DNA of 64,000 nucleotides from Agriotes lineatus (Eukaryota; Arthropoda; Insecta; Coleoptera; Elateridae). Shown here in pieces: positions 45,490 through 56,366 of this stretch; within the stretch, counting starts at the first letter, position 1; the number at the start of each line of letters is the position of its first letter. The notes below the pieces were generated by a model that worked only from the letters and a program-made list of their open reading frames with translations, did no database searches and had not been told where the DNA came from. The translations under genes and the position numbers were made by a program. The stretch lies in the NCBI GenBank assembly GCA_940337035.1, contig CALNHX010005884.1, positions 1-64,000 of the forward strand. The letters run 5' to 3'.

Positions 45490-45765
45490 ATGTCGACCGC
45501 CTTACTCAGAAAGTGAAAAGAGCTCGTTGCCGCTTTGATAAGCTATTTTGAACGAGAAAGAGACTACGATGGTGCACTTATACCGCTAACTGCTGTGAGA
45601 GAAGTAAGTAATTTACACCTGTAATATAATATTCGTAATATAATGACCAACTTTCTAATGGTTTGGTGTTACAGAGAGTTGCCAATGCTTTAAATTTAAG
45701 CATACGAACAGTCTGTTCTATTTCGCAGACCTGCAAATCTGGTGAACTTCTGCGTAGCCCTAAAA
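45490..45765 (+). pseudogene. Transposase N-terminus with a spliced helix-turn-helix
   Basis: A start ATG (45490) is followed after a stop/frameshift by ELVAALISYFERERDYDGAL, IPLTAVRE. A GT-AG intron (45604-45674: GTAAGT...TTACAG) follows, then RVANALNLSIRTVCSISQTC and KSGELLRSPKK. The pattern YFERERD.GG.L.P...V.ERVA.AL.IS.RTV...SP.K is the N-terminal HTH region of a common insect DDE_3-type (Tc1-mariner-like) transposase, recognised from memory. Joining across the intron restores the reading order exactly. The gene is cut off by the LINE insertion. Confidence 0.7.
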
Positions 45766-46986
45766 AAGAAATCTCCAGGATATGACCTGATCGCTGGGAC
45801 AATTATCAAACAATTACCAACTAAAGCTATACAAGCCCTTACACATCTGTATAATTCTATCCTCAGAATCCGGCACTTCCCAAGTCAATGGAAAACAACA
45901 CAAATAATCATGATTATGAAACCTGGTAAACCACCAACGGAAATTACATCATACAGGCCCATAAGCCTACTCCCCATTCTGTCAAAGGTCCTTGAAGAAT
46001 TGATTCTGAATAGATTAACGCCAATTTTAGACGACCAAGAACTACTCCCTAACCATCAATTTGGCTTCCGTAAACAACATGGTACCGTGGAGCAGGTGCA
46101 CAGAATAACGTACAAGATATACAGAGACTTGGAAGAAAAAAGATAATTACTGCTCTGCAGTGTTTTTGGATGTCAAACAAGCCTTCAACCGAGTTTGGCA
46201 TTAAGGCTTATGCTACAAGCTCAAACAATACCTACCCTACCAGATGTATGAACTTCTGAGCTCATACATAACAAACAAACACTTTTTGATAAAATACAAA
46301 AACAAAAACACAACATTACACCCTATCTCCTCTGGCGTACCGCAGGGTAGCGCATTGGGTCCCATCTCAACAAAATCCAATGGTGGGCCAACAAATGGCG
46401 AATCAGAGTGAACGAAGCTAAGTTCCAACACGTAACCTTTACTATGAAAAAAGAAAGTTGTCCTCCAATAACACTCAACGGACACCAACTACCACACTCA
46501 GAGGCAGTCAAATATCTGGGTCTACACATTGACAGAAGACTAACCTGGAGAACCCACATATTCACCAAGCGTAAGCAACTCGGTCTTCAACTCCAAAAGT
46601 TATACTGGCTCATCGGCAGAAAATCTAAACTATCATTGGAAAATAAACTCTTAATTTACAAAATATTTCTTAAACCAATATGGACTCATGGAATCTCCCT
46701 GTGGGTTACTGCAGCTACTTCCAATTTGGCAATGTTTTATCGGTTCCAAAATAAAGTACTAAGAATGATCGTTGACGCGCTATGTCCCTAATAATGTGAT
46801 TTTAAGTGATCTACAAATTCTCACAGTGAAAAGTGAAATTAAAAATTTCAGTGTGAGAGATACAAAGACAGACTGACCGTTCACCCCAACGATTCTGTGC
46901 AGCACCTTATGGAAGATAATAATGAACCCAAAAGACTTAAACGTTTTAAGCCATCTGATTTACCTACAAGATTTTAACTGTAACTG
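45742..46986 (+). pseudogene. Jockey-like LINE fragment lacking its catalytic FADD
   Basis: The plus strand reads KKKSPGYDLIAGTIIKQLP, HFPSQWKTTQIIMIMKPGKP, SYRPISLLPILSKVLEELIL and QFGFRKQHGTVEQVHRITY. After a frameshift come VFLDVKQAFNRVWH (first Asp) and SGVPQGSALGP. An internal deletion near 46365 removes the FADD block and joins directly to NKIQWWANKWRIRVNEAKF. The thumb (AVKYLGLHIDRRLTWRTHI) and tail (KIFLKPIWTHGISLW) follow. The copy begins in the reverse transcriptase N-terminal region and is embedded in a transposase exon. Confidence 0.85.
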
Positions 46987-47689
46987 CAAATTACTTTTGA
47001 CAAATAGTATATTCTTTTCATAACCCATACATTACATATTAAAATAATGAAGACTATTTACCATTATTAAGTGTTCTTATTCTTCTTCATACCATTTGTT
47101 ACTTTATTTATTCAGTCTGTTTATTCTCCGTTTCTTTAATTTTACTTTATCACACCCTTTAATACACCACCCAGAAAGTAAATACGATTATAATAAAGGG
47201 CTTTTATTATTCAAATTTGCTTTTACTCAAAATACAGGTTACAAATTCAGAAAATATTTGTTTATTTTAAAAATATCATTTTCTCTAGCAATAATAATTT
47301 ATACAAAATTTCTATATGGTATATTTTATTATAACATTTCATAATTGACTTTTTCAGATAATTATTTGAGTTTGGCTTTTTCTTTAGTTTTTCCGATTGT
47401 CAGTTAATACCTACAAATTAAAATCTAAGCTCTGATGTTACCAAACAACTATCCCAACTAAATCAACTTATATGCTTGAACCTTTTTAATAAACTATTCA
47501 CAATTTAACAGTAAATGTATCTAATGTATCATTCATTAAACAATTCTCAAATATTTATGTTGTACTTTTAATGTATAAATCCTTCCTTGTACTTTTTAAT
47601 TGCGAATTAATTTATTCTTTCAAAATAATTTCCTACCTAGAAATACTCTTACAGATAATTATCAGTCTCAAGAGGCTACCACTACAATA

Positions 47690-47795
47690 TCTGTTTGTTC
47701 GCTTAATAAATGTAGGTTTCCAGGGGGCGCTCAGTAATTTTTCTTCTGAAAAGGGGGCAGTATGCCAAATAAGTTTGAGAACCACTGGTCTAGAC
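47690..47795. repeat. hAT-like terminal fragment
   Basis: GTTTGAGAACCACTGGTC at 47772-47790 is the complement of the CAGTGGTTCTCAAAC-type end common to many hAT elements, preceded by GAAAAGGGGGCAGTATGCCAA. The opposite end and target duplication were not found. Confidence 0.4.
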
Positions 47796-47990
47796 TATAA
47801 AAAATTACATATTCACATTGTTGGTAGCACTGCCAAGCTATGTGAAATTCGAAATTTGCAGGTTAAATTTTGCATCAGTCTGTGTCAAACAACGTACTTT
47901 TAGTGACTGTATAAAAATCATATAAACATACTAGGATATGATGTCATGAACATGTTATGACGTGCACGCACGGGCTCAAAAATTCAGGTA

Positions 47991-48525
47991 TAACTATATT
48001 CTCAAATATATTTGTTATGGGACCTTTGGAATGAGTTAGTAACTTTGCTGTTTTTCAAAACCAAATATTGCATGCCCTTATGTTATTCTATCGCATTTGT
48101 GAGAACCGAGATGAAAACTGAAATCTTGGCTGGTGGAATTTTAGTTTAAAGTTTAAGCTTTTTCAATGTTCCCTATTTATCACTCCAACATTATGTCAAA
48201 GAAGTTTTCCCGATAACGGATATGTTGAACTTTTAGGTTTGGTATCATTACCTGTAGTAAACAAGGAATTGAAGAAAATTATTTGTTTAGTAATTTCTAA
48301 GAAAACATGGCGTTTTTACAAAAAACAATACGGTTTATGAAAATAGTATATTGTCCACAGCTGGTTATAGATGGTACTAATAGTTAAATAATGCCAAATC
48401 AGAAATCCATTAGTTTCACAAAAGCTATCATAGTTTAAATTGTTGAGTTAAATATCACTTTAGTATTATTCCGGAAGCACAACATCTGTATTTTATGCAT
48501 CCTTCTTATACAGTAATTATTATCC
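47991..48525. other. AT-rich intergenic sequence
   Basis: No recognised feature. Confidence 0.5.
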
Positions 48526-49572
48526 TTTTACTTCCCTCGTCTAAAAGACGAATGACGTATTGCAATCATGAAAAAATCACCTTCCGAGAATTCTTCAGAT
48601 ATTCACGTTTCGGGGTCTCTATTTAACGAAAAACAGGTTTTCTCAATTCATACTGCCTGTCTGTTGGCGGTATAACTCAAAAACTATTCGTTGGAGAAAG
48701 ATTACATGTGTACCTGGCATGAAACTGGGGAAATTTCGGACAAATATATACAGAATGATCACCTTATAAAATATCACTTTGTTTATTTTTGTATTAACTG
48801 AGAAATAGATAAAACAATCATTTACACATAGGTCACTTAATACACATGACGAAAATGGAGCCCAACAGAGACGGGGTAATATCGTAAAAGAGTCAAAAAG
48901 TTTTAACGAGTCCATTCAGTTAAATATAGCCGCATATCGCAAAGCCCGGAGAGGTCCTCGATGGATCCGTGCATTAAGCGCCCGGAATTAAATTCGGGTT
49001 CGCAGGCGCTGTAGGTCGAATCCCCGATCGCTGATAATTTTTACTTCCCTTGTCTAAAAGACGAAGGAAGTATTGTAATCACGAAAAAATCACCTTCCGA
49101 GATTTCTTCGGAACTTTACGTTTCAGGGTCCCTAGATGACGAAAAACACGTTTTTCTCAATTCTGGTCGGTCTGGTTATCCGTTGACGGTATAACTTGAA
49201 AACTATTTGTTGGAGGAAGACGATATTTTACATACAGATTATATGTTTGTCTGGTATGAAACTGATAAAAATATTTGACAAATATATACGGATTGGCGCC
49301 TTTTTTTTTGTTTATTTTTGATTTAACTGAGAAATAGATAAAAGTAGCAATTTAGACATACCTCAGAGAAAAATGAGAACCAACAGATACAGAATAAATG
49401 TTTTGAAAAATAAAACATCGGTTAACAATGAATGCGTTCTATTTAATATAGCCGCAACTCACCGATCGGAAGAATCCTTTGTGGTCAAGGCAGCAAAGGC
49501 GTGTTTTACTTTGGGCGCAGAACATTAAAATGCAGGAGCTATAGTTCGAATCTCATCGCAGGTAATTTTTTT
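48526..49572 (+). repeat. Tandem dimer of a roughly 0.5-kb repeat with a tRNA-like end
   Basis: The unit TTTACTTCCCTCGTCTAAAA GACGAA... starts near 48526 and again near 49036 (TTACTTCCCTTGTCTAAAAG). Shared landmarks are AAAAAATCACCTTCCGAGA, a GTCTG-rich patch, AACTGAGAAATAGATAAAA and ATATAGCCGCA. A closing tRNA-like segment has a box B-like motif (AGGTCGAATCCCC; AGTTCGAATCTC). Copies are clearly diverged. A third, inverted, copy is at 61490-62060. The front module (CACGTTT..GGGTC, GAAAAACACGTTTTT) also resembles the foldback at 11463/31000. Confidence 0.75.
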
Positions 49573-50861
49573 AATTTGAAATTGATTTAATTCGCATTGC
49601 CAAGTGTTTCTTTTTATTATTTTAGTATTATTACGAACGTGAATACAGTTTTACCCTTATTTTCCTTTGATTTTTACAATGGTTGAGTATCACAACGTCC
49701 ACTTGTGAGGGAAGTTCTGATAAAGCTCTTTATAGATTTGGTTTTAGATACAAGACTCTGTCCTGAGTCTTTTAAATATTTTTTTAATCGACGAAGTTTC
49801 TATGGTTGCCCCTATAAAAAACTATTTACGAGAAAAATCTAAAGTTAAATACCACTGCTAATTAAGTTAGAGACGTCTCTAGTTGTGTAATAAAATTTTC
49901 AAGACTATTGTGTGGGCGGTTATCTTTAGCATCCTACTATTTTGCAAAGTTACATATCTGTGGACATGTTAGAACCTTTCTAGATTTCCTAATAAATTTT
50001 ACGGAAAATTGTTTCTTTTATCGAACTAGTTGTGGTACACCGTTCTTTATCTTTCACTTTCACGTGCAAGTCATACAACCATTCGTATATTAAAGATCTC
50101 AGAGTTTAGTCATTTTGCCCCATAATGAAGGCCAACACATTGTAAACAAACTTTACCAAATGTTGAGGTCAAAAAATACATCAAACATTATTAATTGTAA
50201 ATATTTTTTCGCAGCTAATTTAATTATTTATACATAAAATATGTTTGTAAATGTTACGGTGCGGGTGGTAGAACAGGGTCTTCCTGACCTGTCACCTTTT
50301 GATTATATAGCAATAAAGCATATTATTTTAAACAGCAATAATTGCTAAGAATTGCATTTTAAAAAGAAATATAAATATGTCTAATTGCATACACTCTCAA
50401 ACATCATTAAGAGATATTTTGAAATTATAATACGATTCCTTTGGACCTTTACTTATTTTTAAAAAGTTTCCCTTATTTCTCTACTGGTTTATTTTATGAT
50501 TTAACATATTATGTATTATAACTGAACGATGATCCTTTACAATAAGAACACCAATCTGTTTTTTTTTTGCTAAAAAGGCTTGTTACCTTTTTTACATTAC
50601 TTGCAGGAGTGTAAATACTCAAACCATCAAAAAATTAATTTGCAACTTAGTGTTAGATTTATTTAACACTGAACATTAGAGAAGTCATTCCAAAAATAAA
50701 TAGAATATGACAGTAATACTATTCTACACTAGACTCTTCAACTAGGGTAATTAAAACCTGAAATATGAACGAACTTAGTGCTATATTTTGCATTTATGAC
50801 ACTAGAGAATTTGTTAATGGATTTCGATTTAGAAAAAAATATGTATGTCGTAAGTGAATAC
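49573..50861. other. AT-rich intergenic sequence
   Basis: No recognised gene. A 61-codon ORF (49908-50093) has no recognisable motif. Confidence 0.5.
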
Positions 50862-50983
50862 GATGAACCGGAGGGGGTAGTCACTGTGGAAATTTTCTGT
50901 CCTACGGGATGGAGATCTCATGGAGATCCTTGGAGATATGTGGAGATCTGTGGAAATCCAGAGATCTGTAGAGATACATGGAT

Positions 50984-51070
50984 GTCCGGTGGAGATACTT
51001 GGAGATCCGGTGGAGATACGTGGAGATCCGGTGGAGATACGTGGAGATCCGGTGGAGATACGTGGAGATC
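50984..51070 (+). repeat. 21-bp minisatellite (GGTGGAGATACGTGGAGATCC unit family)
   Basis: About four nearly identical 21-bp units (GTGGAGATACGTGGAGATCC core) follow more degenerate GGAGATCC units from 50915. The last units are the most alike, consistent with recent expansion at that end. Confidence 0.9.
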
Positions 51071-51895
51071 CAAGAACTTCGGCTGCAGTAGTGTAGAATC
51101 AGAAAAGCGTAATTGCGTGCGCACATCATGTTAACTGGTACCGCTGCCCGCGACTTTTGCTATAGGTCTTTGGCAACACGTGCACATCTGTTTTTCGCTG
51201 TATTGTATACAAACAGGTCTGCTAGTGGTGTGCTCAAGAATGTACTTGCATGAGTTGTATGTACTTGTTATAAATACATACAAGCATAGATTACGTAAAG
51301 CATAGATGTTTTATGAAAGAAGACCTTAAAGATTTTTTTGTTATTGTATAATACTCTTTTGGTGTTCCTGTTTTTTTTTTTTATTTTATAATACCTAAAA
51401 AGGCATGTTTTTTGCACTGTTTGTTTTGTTTAGTTTATAGCTTTTAATATTATTTTGACCAAGTCATGTGTTACTAAAGATATATACGTATGTAATACTT
51501 TTTTATTTTAATAAAACTAAGTTGTCATATATTTTTTTAATTTTCTTGTTTAAACATTAATTTCATGTTCAGATGTTGTTTCTTTTTTAAAACACCATAA
51601 CAAGTTGTGAGTAAAATACGGGAGTAAAATAAAACTGAGTTAGTCCACGATACAGTCCTTCGACAGTAATAATCTATTTTCCGCCATGGTATATAATCTG
51701 CTATTAGATCAAGTATTACATACCATTCGTAATAGTCTACTTGCTACTTCTAAAATGTTTGTGATTTATCTATATTATAAATATGGATGCAAATTATTAT
51801 TAATATCAAACTACCACCGAGACTACCACATTCTGACAGCAAAAATGTGTTTTTTCCAAAGATCTAATTCCATATAAAATTGAAAAGTTATTAAT

Positions 51896-52020
51896 GTACA
51901 TGGAGGTCCGGAGGAGATACATGGAGATCCATGGAAATCCAAATGATCTCCATGGATATCCAAGGATATCCCTTGAGATCTCAGGATATCCCTGGAGATC
52001 CAAGGATATCCATGGAGTTA
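51896..52020. repeat. Degenerate minisatellite of GGAGATCC/GGATATCC octamers
   Basis: Octamer units in both orientations (CATGGAGATCCATGG, CCATGGATATCCAAGG, CTCAGGATATCC) fill the right subterminal zone. Many units are self-complementary, so the array itself can fold. Confidence 0.8.
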
Positions 52021-52090
52021 CAAGAAGATCTCGACAAATGGACATTTTCTGTCCTAAAAAATCGCAAGTGACTTCCCCCTCGGATGAACC

Positions 52091-53402
52091 TAATGATACT
52101 GAAAAATATTTAAATAGAAGCTTCTCCCTAATAACCCCGAGACGAAATTTGGAAGAATTTCTTTTCTGCTTCTGCAACCTGCTTATTTGATAGCGACATA
52201 TCTCAAAGTATAACCTATTTTGTCCAACCTACTGGGAATAGACAAAAATAATACAATGAAAATATAGTCCGACTCCAAAATAACAGCAAAATGTCTTATT
52301 AATAAAAATGTGTACATCTTTATAGAAAACACATTAAAAAGCTAACTATTTGCAACTTGTAAATAACACATTCACAGTTGACGTCCACAGTAACTAAGAT
52401 TTTAGTTACTCAATGTTTTTAGGCATCCCGATGCGGTAAAATTCCTAGATAATTTTTAGTTTTCCAATATCCTTCAATAGAAAAAAGTGCTTTGAAGTAA
52501 TAAAGACTATTTGCAAACACGCTAGTTACGTAATTCTTCGTTCGGTTGAGTTTTAGAGAAATAAAGGAGATTAATATTTACTACTTTGACTTTATGCGTT
52601 TCAAAGCGTTTTACAATATGTACTGAATGTAGCTTAATTGCTAGCAGTGGTGGTTTTAATATTCGGAAGAAAGATCTCGAATTTCTCGAGAATGTTAAAA
52701 ACATGTATGTAAAAAAAATATATTACCCAAGAGCATAATTACATTTGGTATTACTATAATCGTGCGTTTAGTATTTTACATCGCTCAGTTTTATTAAAAC
52801 ACTTTGCGTCGGGTCGTGTTTCAAAAATTCAAATCTCGCGCTGTAAAATGCTACCCACCGCACTCGTAATGTAATATAATTTACTATGCAAGTAACGTTA
52901 TCAAGCTTTTTACATTACGAGAGAATAGTTTGAATGAACGAGCGACGTTAGGAGCGAGTTCTTTAATATTCTCGTGTAATGTACAAAGCAGATAACGTTA
53001 CGTATATCGCAACACGGTTTATTTTATCCTAAAATACTAATCTTTAAAAAAAAATAGAAAACATTGTTATTAATGACACAATAGCAAGACATATATCTGC
53101 TATGGCTGTGGTAGTATCACTCAATACTGTATTGTTGGTAGCACTGTCAGGTTATGTTAAATTCGAGATTAGCTGGTTAAGTTTTGCGTCAAATAACAAA
53201 TAAAGCCTAACCTACTAACATCGAATTTGACATAGGCTTACATTGTCACTGACTATACACCTCAGTACTGCCAACATGAGATTAAATACTAATAAAGTAT
53301 CGGTATGTTATTTTTCTTAACAACACTTGTGCTGTTGAATTAATGTTAACGCAACTCGTTGCTAAGGTGTTATTATCATCCTATAGCATAAAATCGTTGC
53401 TC
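52091..53402. other. AT-rich intergenic sequence with one dispersed palindrome
   Basis: Only an imperfect palindrome at about 53128-53245 is recognised. It has GGTAGCACTGTCAGGTTATG and a complementary half with TCGAATTTGACATAGGCTTA, a diverged copy of the motif in the foldbacks at 23.2-24.0 and 53.9 kb. Confidence 0.5.
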
Positions 53403-53429
53403 TCTTTCTTTCTTTCTTTCTTTCTTTCT
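53403..53429. repeat. (TTTC)n microsatellite
   Basis: About six uninterrupted TTTC units. Confidence 0.95.
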
Positions 53430-53697
53430 ATGTTTGTTCGATATCTCCTTCGAAGATACTAGACCGATTAAGTTGTATGATGGCTTAAAAGTTTGCTAAT
53501 TTTTAGACTTAGATCGTAGGCCAGTTTTTATTTTCAAAAAAGTACGAAAAAGTTTTAATTTAATTAAATCCTCTAAGCAGCGGAGCGTAGTGACTGTCCG
53601 CGTGGTCTGTGGTGTGACAGCTGCTGTGGCCGTGTGGTATTAGCTCGCGTGATTCACTATGTTCATATATCATTATAACAGCGCCTTATTCAACCAA

Positions 53698-53768
53698 GCA
53701 ACGTTGGTTTAGGGGTAGAATGCTCGCCTGCCACGCGGGCGGCCCTGGTTCGATTCCTGGCCGAAGCA
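53698..53768 (+). tRNA. tRNA-Gly(GCC)-like gene, probably a pseudogene
   Basis: Box A (TGGTTTAGGGG) and perfect box B (GGTTCGATTCC) are present. The anticodon arm CTCGCCTGCCACGCGGGCGG carries GCC. A run of six T follows at 53771-53776, a Pol III terminator. Against the usual insect tRNA-Gly(GCC) the acceptor stem has about three unpaired positions (GCAACGT against CCGAAGC) and the T stem one T-T mismatch. Transcription is plausible but a functional tRNA is doubtful. No SINE body follows the T run. Confidence 0.7.
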
Positions 53769-53870
53769 TACTTTTTTAAAAACTTATATTAATTAATCTC
53801 TCTTAAATTAGCGAACCGAAGCGTAGTTCGGGTGACTGACTAGTAGTAACATAAAAGGATAAAATAAATA

Positions 53871-54126
53871 ACTAAACATGTTCATTAAAAAAGTCCATAA
53901 GGGGAGGCTGTGGAAATTCAAACGTATGAATAATAAGTTGGTAGTACTGTAAGTCTATGTCAAATTCGAGGTTATCAGGTTAGAATTTCCGTCAGTTTTG
54001 ACACAGACTGCAAAACCTAACCTGCTAACTTCGAATTTGACATAGACTTACAGTGCCACCAACATTTTCTTCATACGTTTGAATTTCCACAGCCGACCCT
54101 TTTGAACTTTTTTAATGAACATGCTG
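53871..54126. mobile_element. TA-flanked foldback MITE (about 255 bp)
   Basis: CATGTTCATTAAAAAAGTCC...GGCTGTGGAAATTCAAACG at the left is mirrored at the right (TTTCCACAGCC...TTTTTTAATGAACATG). The centre is the palindrome with TCTATGTCAAATTCGAGGTT and its complement. TA follows the right end (54127-54128). The left outermost bases are degenerate, so the left TA is uncertain. Confidence 0.78.
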
Positions 54127-54128
54127 TA

Positions 54129-55709
54129 TTTCTACCAAGACCGACAAAAACATAACGTAACGTTGTTAATTTTCAAGTTTATTCGGATTGGAGAAAAATA
54201 GTAACTTGTTTGACAAGGCATAATTCTATTTTTACCTGTGTATGAAAAATGAATAGACAGGGTGATTCTAAAATGATTACCAAACCTTGGGATATTATTC
54301 TACGTACGCACACTATTAAAAAGTTTATACATACTGCTATAAACATATATATACCCGAAAACCATGCATTTCAGAGTTATGAGCTGTTTTTGTGTCTAAT
54401 AGGTGGCTGTCAGAAAGTTTTTATTTAATTTGTTAACTTTATAATTTTTTTAACACCGTTCCTGCTTATTACTTGACATTGTTACATTTGATTTTGTTTA
54501 AAAAAAGTTGTCATTAGAGATTTTTAAAATTTCTTACAAACATCGGTTATAAATCTAAATGGAGATGGGAAATGGGCATTTTGAGTAATAAGTTGTAACA
54601 ACGTTGCTTTCAGCAATGAAGCATATTTTAGTAACAATGGTAGAGTTAACAAACACAATTGTCATTATTATGTACAAGTTAACTTCACATTTTCAGAGAG
54701 TGTATTTTGTAAATGTTTGGTGCGGAATTCTAGGGGATCATATTAGTTGCACACATTTATTTGTGGGAAATGTAACAGGAACAGTCGTTCACACTTATTT
54801 TCTCTGAATCTCCGATTCCTAATACCATAAATTTAAAAAATATAGATCACACAGTGGTTGTAATATGTATTTTGGGTTGCCTAGTTTTGGAATTTAATGG
54901 TCCTACTTACCATTAAATTTCCTTGTATTTTTATTTTAGTTTTTTAATTTCTAATTTGTAATGTTGCTCCCCGTATAACACCATCATAATAACCATTTAC
55001 ATTAAACGATTAAACATTTCCTATACTACTCATTTATTAATAATATCAAAACGGTAATAACGACGTTGTTTCACTACAGTAAATTTTATATAAAGCAAAT
55101 CAACAAGAAGTTATTAAGGATGAAAACTTCAGTCAACTACTAAATTACAACTATTCCTCTTAAAAATAGTATTTACGATGATATTAACTTCGATATATTT
55201 TATAGAAGGTTCTCGAATCACATTGCGTATTTTAAGTGATTTTTTAGCAATGCAACCAAATTGATATCGAACCTGTAAAAGGAAGATGGGCTATACCATT
55301 CATAAGGTTAGAAACCAATAAGAATGCGTGATTTTCTTTAGTTGTCGTGGATTACAACAGTTATTTGAGTAACTGCGGTGATATGGATTATACAATCTTT
55401 TGTATAACAGGTTATACCAACCGTCGTATAATATCAATTAATCAAATCACATAGCCCTGATTAAAAAATTTAAGCAGCATATTGCATACGTGCTTTTATT
55501 TCAAGTGATAAAAGTGACTGTTTATTGCAGGCGACATCAAAATTGTGTCAAGTGAAATAAAGCTTCTAGCAAATCTAGCACGACGTTGGACACAGTATTT
55601 CTTCTTCGACCTTAATTTTACTGTTATAAATCCATAAATATCGATTTAACAAAGGTTTACATTTTTGACAGCAGAAATCAAAAACAATTTTATAATAAAA
55701 TGTAGGTCG
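54129..55709. other. AT-rich intergenic sequence
   Basis: No recognised gene or repeat. A 67-codon ORF (54604-54807) has no recognisable motif. Confidence 0.5.
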
Positions 55710-55915
55710 CGTTCGTCTTAAAGACGTTAGAAAAATACATGAAGAAAAGGAAATTTCTCCGGAAATAGTACAACTAATAATGGTTATGAATACGGACAAC
55801 GAAATGGGAAACAACAACAAAACAAGAATGCGTCACGGATATAGCTTAAACCCCTTGCTTTTTAATATGGCCATGGATAGAATTATAACAGAAGTAACAG
55901 AAAAAGGAAGATGAT
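55710..55915 (+). pseudogene. LINE reverse transcriptase palm fragment
   Basis: The plus strand reads RLKDVRKIHEEKEISPEIVQ, then TRMRHGYSLNPLLFNMAMDR and IITEVTEKGR before a stop. The block R-x-GxxLNPLLFNxxxD is palm motif C of LINE reverse transcriptases, with Gln/Cys replaced. A very short isolated remnant. Confidence 0.65.
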
Positions 55916-56356
55916 ATCGAAAACGGCATTATAGACTACAAAACATGCAGTATAGTTATCCGAAAATTGAAATTTATATTTACAATAATGTCAGAGGCGA
56001 AGTTTTACTCCAAACGAGTAAACAATCTTCTAACACTAACACAATACCATTCTTCATCTTCTTAGATCTACGCTGTCGGAAGCATAAATTTGACATCATA
56101 TGGAAAATGGAAACAGCATGATATCGTTTTTAGATCTTACTGTGTTACTTCATTTATCGATAATGTAAATGAGGTATGGTATCAATAGGTAGAGAAGTTA
56201 TTAAATCCACCATACAATTATCTTCCATTATTTAACCGTTTCTTTAACTGCTGTGGTTTCCGAAACCCGTGTTGTACCGAAAAAGAAAAGATTACATTTA
56301 ATTTTCATTTCATATTGCAGTATGTGTAAATATTAGTGTTTAATATTTCCCACATT
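55916..56356. other. AT-rich intergenic sequence
   Basis: Nothing recognised up to the LINE target duplication. Confidence 0.5.
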
Positions 56357-56366
56357 TAGAATACGT

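Larger units (their letters stand above)
45019..47990. mobile_element. TA-flanked 3-kb DNA transposon, disrupted by a LINE
   Basis: TACTTGAATTTTTGAGCCCG plus TGCGTGCACGTCAT at the left is mirrored at the right with one mismatch over about 35 bp. TA precedes 45019 and follows 47990. The interior begins with a split transposase N-terminus (45490-45765), which a Jockey-like LINE interrupts (45742-46986). The remainder to 47990 is AT-rich and includes an hAT-like terminal fragment near 47690-47795. The catalytic domain of the transposase was not found. Confidence 0.75.
50870..52082. mobile_element. 1.2-kb element with subterminal minisatellites and 8-bp target duplication
   Basis: GGAGGGGGTAGTCACT at the left pairs with AAGTGACTTCCCCCTCG at the right, followed inward on each side by a TTTTCTGTCCT block. 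GATGAACC is duplicated exactly (50862-50869 and 52083-52090). Both subterminal zones are arrays of GGAGATCC/GGATATCC-type units (50915-51070 and 51896-52020). The duplication size fits hAT, P or Merlin. No transposase frame remains. An ORF across the first array (WRSGGDTWRSGGD...) is a by-product of the repeat. Confidence 0.85.

Noticed and set aside
50778..51134. ORF with WRSGGDTWRSGGD repeats as a repeat protein gene
   Set aside because: The periodicity comes from the 21-bp minisatellite, and both strands give equally repetitive ORFs. The array lies in the subterminal zone of a mobile element.
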